A DNA stretch of 9,183 nucleotides, taken from assembly GCA_021793055.1 (NCBI GenBank), contig JAJYTL010000108.1, positions 1-9,183 on the forward strand, written 5' to 3'. Position numbers and translations under genes: made by a program. The DNA comes from Pseudomonadota bacterium (GTDB lineage Bacteria; Pseudomonadota; Alphaproteobacteria; Ferrovibrionales; Ferrovibrionaceae). Below are positions 6,597 to 9,183 of this stretch, one piece after another (positions within the stretch are counted from its first letter, which is position 1; the number at the start of each line of letters is the position of its first letter). The notes below the pieces were generated by a model that was given only the letters and a program-made list of their open reading frames with translations, was not told the DNA's origin and searched no databases.

Positions 6597-6867
6597 GACC
6601 TGCCTTCCCCCCAAGCTGTTGCACAGTGCTTATCTTGCGCCAATTTGATCTCAAAAGCCCAGCAGCAATCCGCCCCGGCGGCCAAGTCCCTGACACCTTA
6701 CCCGTCAAGACAGGTCGCCCAACAAACCCGTCCGCACGCCGCCGGGGCCAAGGAAACCCCCGACGACGCCGGCCAACCGGGCTTGCCGTTTTACGCCCGC
6801 CCTCATTGAGCTAGACTAGCGGCGGGCGGCGCGGCCAGCCCGCGCCTGTCCTTGCGGGAGAACCACC
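6597..6867. other. Divergent intergenic region between menA and the Liv-type operon
   Basis: These 271 bases hold the 5' regions of two oppositely directed transcription units. I see no convincing ORF. The right end carries a candidate promoter and a small palindrome. For menA I find no good sigma-70 pair; the best is a TTTGAG with a very poor -10. The middle, about 6650-6780, is C-rich and shows nothing I can interpret. Confidence 0.5.
6790..6820 (+). promoter_or_regulatory. Candidate promoter of the Liv-type operon with an overlapping palindrome
   Basis: TTTACG (6790-6795) and TAGACT (6812-6817) each match 4 of 6 consensus positions with a 16-base spacer. The -10 lies inside the perfect palindrome GCTAG-A-CTAGC (6810-6820), which could be a repressor site or chance. 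The leader to the ATG would be about 45 bases. Confidence 0.35.
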
Positions 6868-8157
6868 ATGAAACTCGATGAGCAATCGCAGCCGACCCCT
6901 GCCGAACAAGCGATAAGTCGCCGCAGAGCCCTCAAGGCAATCGGCCGAGTCGGCAAAGCCGCGGCGGCCGGCGCGCTGTTGCAGCCGCTGGGCCTGCTGC
7001 GCGCCGCCGCAGAAGCGGCCGAACCGATCAGAATCGGCGTGCTCCTGCCCAAATCAGGCACCTATGCCGTTCAGGGTTCGCACGGCCACCACGGGGCCCA
7101 GATCGCCGTCGACGACTTCGGCGGCAGCGTGCTCGCACGGCCAATCGAGTTGGTCTGGGAGGACGAACCCAGCCCGCAAACCTCGGTGCAGAACATGCGC
7201 AAGCTCATCGAGGAACGCAAAGTGGCCGCCATACAGGGAGGGGTCTCAAGCGGCGACATCCTGGCGGTGATGCCGATTGCGCTGCGCCGGCGCGTGCTGC
7301 TGATGGCCACCGGGCCCAACGCCACCGAGATAACCGGCAAGAACTGCAACCGCTACACGTTCCGGGTCGATCTGCCCAACCGGGTAACTGTGCGCACGGT
7401 CTACCCCACGCTGTCCAAGCACGGCAAGAGATGGTACTTCGTGGTCGCCTCGTACGCCTGGGGAATCGACGCCTACAACCAGATGAAGGAGCTGCTGGTA
7501 AAGGACGGAGGCACGGTCCTGGGCTACGACCAGGCGCCGCTTGGCACCACCGATTTCAGTTCCTACATTCTCAAGATTAAACAGGCCGCCCCCGACGTCG
7601 TCTATTTGGGGCTGGGCGGCGCCGACCTGACCAATTTTCTCAAGCAGTTCCACGAGATCGGGCTGACCGGCAAAATCCCAATTTCCTCGCCGATCGTCAA
7701 CGACTCGGACCTCTGGGCGGCAGGCCCCGAGGCGGCCACGGGAACCTTCCCGAAGCTCTGGAACTACACCGGCCCCTACAACACGCCGCTAAGCGCCGCC
7801 TTCACCAGGAAATTCACCGCCAGGTTCGGCCATCCGCCGGAGGTTGAGGCGTGGCAGGACTGGTTCGGCGCAACGGCGATTCTCACCGCCATCAAGGAGA
7901 CCCGCTCGACCGACTCGGCCAAGCTGGTCGGCTTTCTGGAGACGCACAAATTCGTCGGCTACAAGAATGCGCCAATCTACTTCCGCGCCTGGGACCATCA
8001 GCTTATCCAGCCGACCCTGGAAGTGACGGTCAAGCCGAAGATCACCGGCAAGTACGACTACTTCAACGTGATCGCCCAGTATCCGCGCCACGGCATGTCG
8101 CTCGAGGCCTTCTTCGGTACGCCCGAAGAAATCGGCTGCCGGTTGGGTCCGCTCTGA
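6868..8157 (+). CDS. Liv-type ABC transporter substrate-binding protein with Tat signal
   Basis: This 429-residue periplasmic binding protein belongs to the Leu/Ile/Val-amide family (Peripla_BP_6). It captures a small ligand and delivers it to the permeases encoded downstream. The N-terminus has a twin-arginine motif, SRRRALK (17-23), then an Ala/Leu-rich region with a probable cleavage near RAAAEAAE (45-52). The mature fold starts with PIRIGVLLPKSGTYAVQG (53-70), followed by GAQIAVDDFGG and IELVWEDEPSPQTSVQNMRKLIEE, which are family hallmarks. Later blocks such as APDVVYLGLGGADLTNFLKQ and FGHPPEVEAWQDWFGA also fit. GGGAG at 6856-6860 lies seven bases before ATG 6868. The gene heads an operon with livH and livM. 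The ligand cannot be read from the sequence: branched-chain amino acids, amides, urea and aromatic acids are all known for this family, and the Tat-type leader suggests folding before export. Confidence 0.9.
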   Translation: MKLDEQSQPTPAEQAISRRRALKAIGRVGKAAAAGALLQPLGLLRAAAEAAEPIRIGVLLPKSGTYAVQGSHGHHGAQIAVDDFGGSVLARPIELVWEDEPSPQTSVQNMRKLIEERKVAAIQGGVSSGDILAVMPIALRRRVLLMATGPNATEITGKNCNRYTFRVDLPNRVTVRTVYPTLSKHGKRWYFVVASYAWGIDAYNQMKELLVKDGGTVLGYDQAPLGTTDFSSYILKIKQAAPDVVYLGLGGADLTNFLKQFHEIGLTGKIPISSPIVNDSDLWAAGPEAATGTFPKLWNYTGPYNTPLSAAFTRKFTARFGHPPEVEAWQDWFGATAILTAIKETRSTDSAKLVGFLETHKFVGYKNAPIYFRAWDHQLIQPTLEVTVKPKITGKYDYFNVIAQYPRHGMSLEAFFGTPEEIGCRLGPL

Positions 8158-8158
8158 G

Positions 8159-8192
8159 CGGGCGACCGGCGGCATCGCAGCCGCCCCGCCCG
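8159..8192 (+). repeat. Strong intergenic hairpin between the binding-protein and permease genes
   Basis: CGGGCG (8159-8164) pairs with CGCCCG (8187-8192), and GGCGGC (8168-8173) pairs with GCCGCC (8180-8185). The result is a 12-pair, almost all-GC stem with a 3-by-1 internal bulge and a 6-base loop. It starts two bases after the stop codon and has no T-run. Such stems often stabilise the upstream message, giving more binding protein than permease. The pairing is seen; the role is inferred. Confidence 0.6.
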
Positions 8193-8205
8193 ACACAGGT
8201 CTCGG

Positions 8206-9075
8206 ATGGACGCGATCGTCTCCCAGGCGGTCAACGGCTTGGTGCTCGGCTTCCTCTTCGTCGTCATCTCGATCGGGATGTCGATCATCTTTGGGACGAT
8301 GGGAGTGGTTAATTTCGCCCACGGGGTCTTTTTCGCACTGGGCGCCTACCTGGCTCTGACCATCCGTCCCATAACCGGGTATCCCGGCCTGCTGTTGCTC
8401 GCGCCGCTCGGCGCGGGCGCCGCAGGGATGGCGGTCGAGGCGTTGCTCCTGCGGCCGCTTTACGGCAAGGAGCCGCTTTTGGGGCTGGTGCTGACCTTTG
8501 GCCTTGCGCTGTTCATGGAGGAACTTATCCGAACCATCTGGGGTTCGACCGGCTACCCGTTTGACGGTCCGCGCTGGCTTTCGGGGTTTATCCAGTATGG
8601 TCCGGTGGTTCTGACGCGCTACCGGATGGCGGTGCTGGCGGTGACCGTGCTGGTGACGGGGGCGGTCTGGCTGTTCCTCGAAAAAACGCCCTACGGCCGG
8701 ATCGTTCGGGCCGGCAGCCGCGACCCTGAGATGGTCGCGATGCTGGGGATCAATCTCAAGCGGGTTTTCACCTGGGTTTTCGGTCTGGGCACCTTGCTGG
8801 CCGGGATTGCCGGGGTGCTGGCGGCGCCGCTTTGGAGCGTGGTGCCCTCGATGGCCGAGAGCGCCATCATGCCCGCCTTCGTGGTGGTGACCATCGGCGG
8901 GCTGGGCAGCTTCGCCGGGGCGGTGGTCGGCGGCCTGATTGTTGGCGTGACCTTCAGCCTGACCATCCAGTTCTGGCCGGCGGCTTCGAGCGCTTCGATG
9001 TACGTTCTGATGGCGATCGTGCTGCTGCTCAGGCCGCGTGGTCTGTTCGGCGAGCGCTGGGAGAGGTTTGAATGA
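8206..9075 (+). CDS. livH: Liv-type ABC transporter permease, LivH family
   Basis: This 289-residue inner-membrane permease is one of the two channel subunits of a branched-chain amino-acid type importer. The N-terminal block GVVNFAHGVFFALGAYLAL (33-51), the cytoplasmic coupling loop GRIVRAGSRDPEMVAMLGIN (164-183), the GGLGSFAGAVVGGLIVG stretch (231-247) and the terminal LLLRPRGLFG (273-282) are all standard LivH features. About eight hydrophobic helices and a normal length indicate a complete gene. A weak AGG at 8197-8199 lies six bases before ATG 8206. The spacer from the binding-protein gene is 48 bases and holds a strong hairpin. The stop codon overlaps the next gene's start as ATGA, so livH and livM are translationally coupled. 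The symbol is a family name; the true ligand is unknown. Confidence 0.92.
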   Translation: MDAIVSQAVNGLVLGFLFVVISIGMSIIFGTMGVVNFAHGVFFALGAYLALTIRPITGYPGLLLLAPLGAGAAGMAVEALLLRPLYGKEPLLGLVLTFGLALFMEELIRTIWGSTGYPFDGPRWLSGFIQYGPVVLTRYRMAVLAVTVLVTGAVWLFLEKTPYGRIVRAGSRDPEMVAMLGINLKRVFTWVFGLGTLLAGIAGVLAAPLWSVVPSMAESAIMPAFVVVTIGGLGSFAGAVVGGLIVGVTFSLTIQFWPAASSASMYVLMAIVLLLRPRGLFGERWERFE

Positions 9076-9183
9076 GGCGGACGGGACAGGCGCTGTCTCA
9101 TCCGCTGGTCGTCCTTGGCCTGGTCCTGGCGGTTCTGCCGTGGCTTTTGCCGGCGGTCGGCTCGACGGTAAGCCTGGCCACCG
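9072..9183 (+). CDS. livM: Liv-type ABC transporter permease, LivM family (5' end only)
   Basis: The first 37 codons are present before the window ends. ATG 9072 overlaps the livH stop in the motif ATGA, with GAGAGG at 9061-9066 five bases upstream. After a short basic, polar start (MRRTGQALSH), a Leu/Val/Pro-rich membrane helix follows (PLVVLGLVLAVLPWLLP). This matches the N-terminus of LivM permeases, the expected gene at this place in the operon. The assignment rests mainly on context, because the conserved core lies outside the window. Confidence 0.75.
   Translation, partial: MRRTGQALSHPLVVLGLVLAVLPWLLPAVGSTVSLAT

Overview
The window looks like a GC-rich Gram-negative bacterial chromosome, most likely an environmental lineage. 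Three things point that way: a menaquinone-type prenyltransferase, a Tat-exported Liv-type transporter, and tRNA genes that mostly encode their own CCA. Phylum cannot be fixed from the sequence. A Desulfobacterota, Binatota or Rokubacteria-like genome is a guess from protein style only.

Layout. (1) 1-713, + strand: a HigBA-like toxin-antitoxin module of the phage Gp49-like/Xre type. It has a promoter overlapped by a palindrome, a toxin gene killed by two in-frame amber codons, and an intact HTH antitoxin. (2) 754-4962, - strand: a two-gene operon of a PD-(D/E)XK-type nuclease (HamA-like) followed three bases later by an 1122-residue Ski2-like helicase (HamB-like). I read this as a Hachiman antiphage system, which is a described system, here in a rather divergent-looking form. 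(3) 5199-5592, - strand: four tRNA genes transcribed in the order Pro(TGG), Arg(TCT), His(GTG), Lys(CTT). (4) 5664-6596, - strand: a MenA-type UbiA-family prenyltransferase. (5) 6868-9183, + strand: the start of a branched-chain amino-acid/amide type (Liv) ABC importer operon, with binding protein, LivH permease and the first 37 codons of LivM, cut by the window edge.

The left 5 kb (toxin-antitoxin plus nuclease-helicase) reads as a piece of defence island resting against the 3' end of a tRNA gene. In sampled lines its base composition (about 45-58% GC in the helicase gene) is lower than in the housekeeping genes on the right (about 60-75%). The toxin-antitoxin pair and the nuclease-helicase operon converge, with only 40 bases between their stop codons. 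On the right, menA and the transporter operon are transcribed divergently from a 271-base spacer, and a strong hairpin separates the binding-protein gene from the permease genes. There is no gene-free stretch longer than 300 bases. I found no CRISPR array, transposase, integrase or rRNA.
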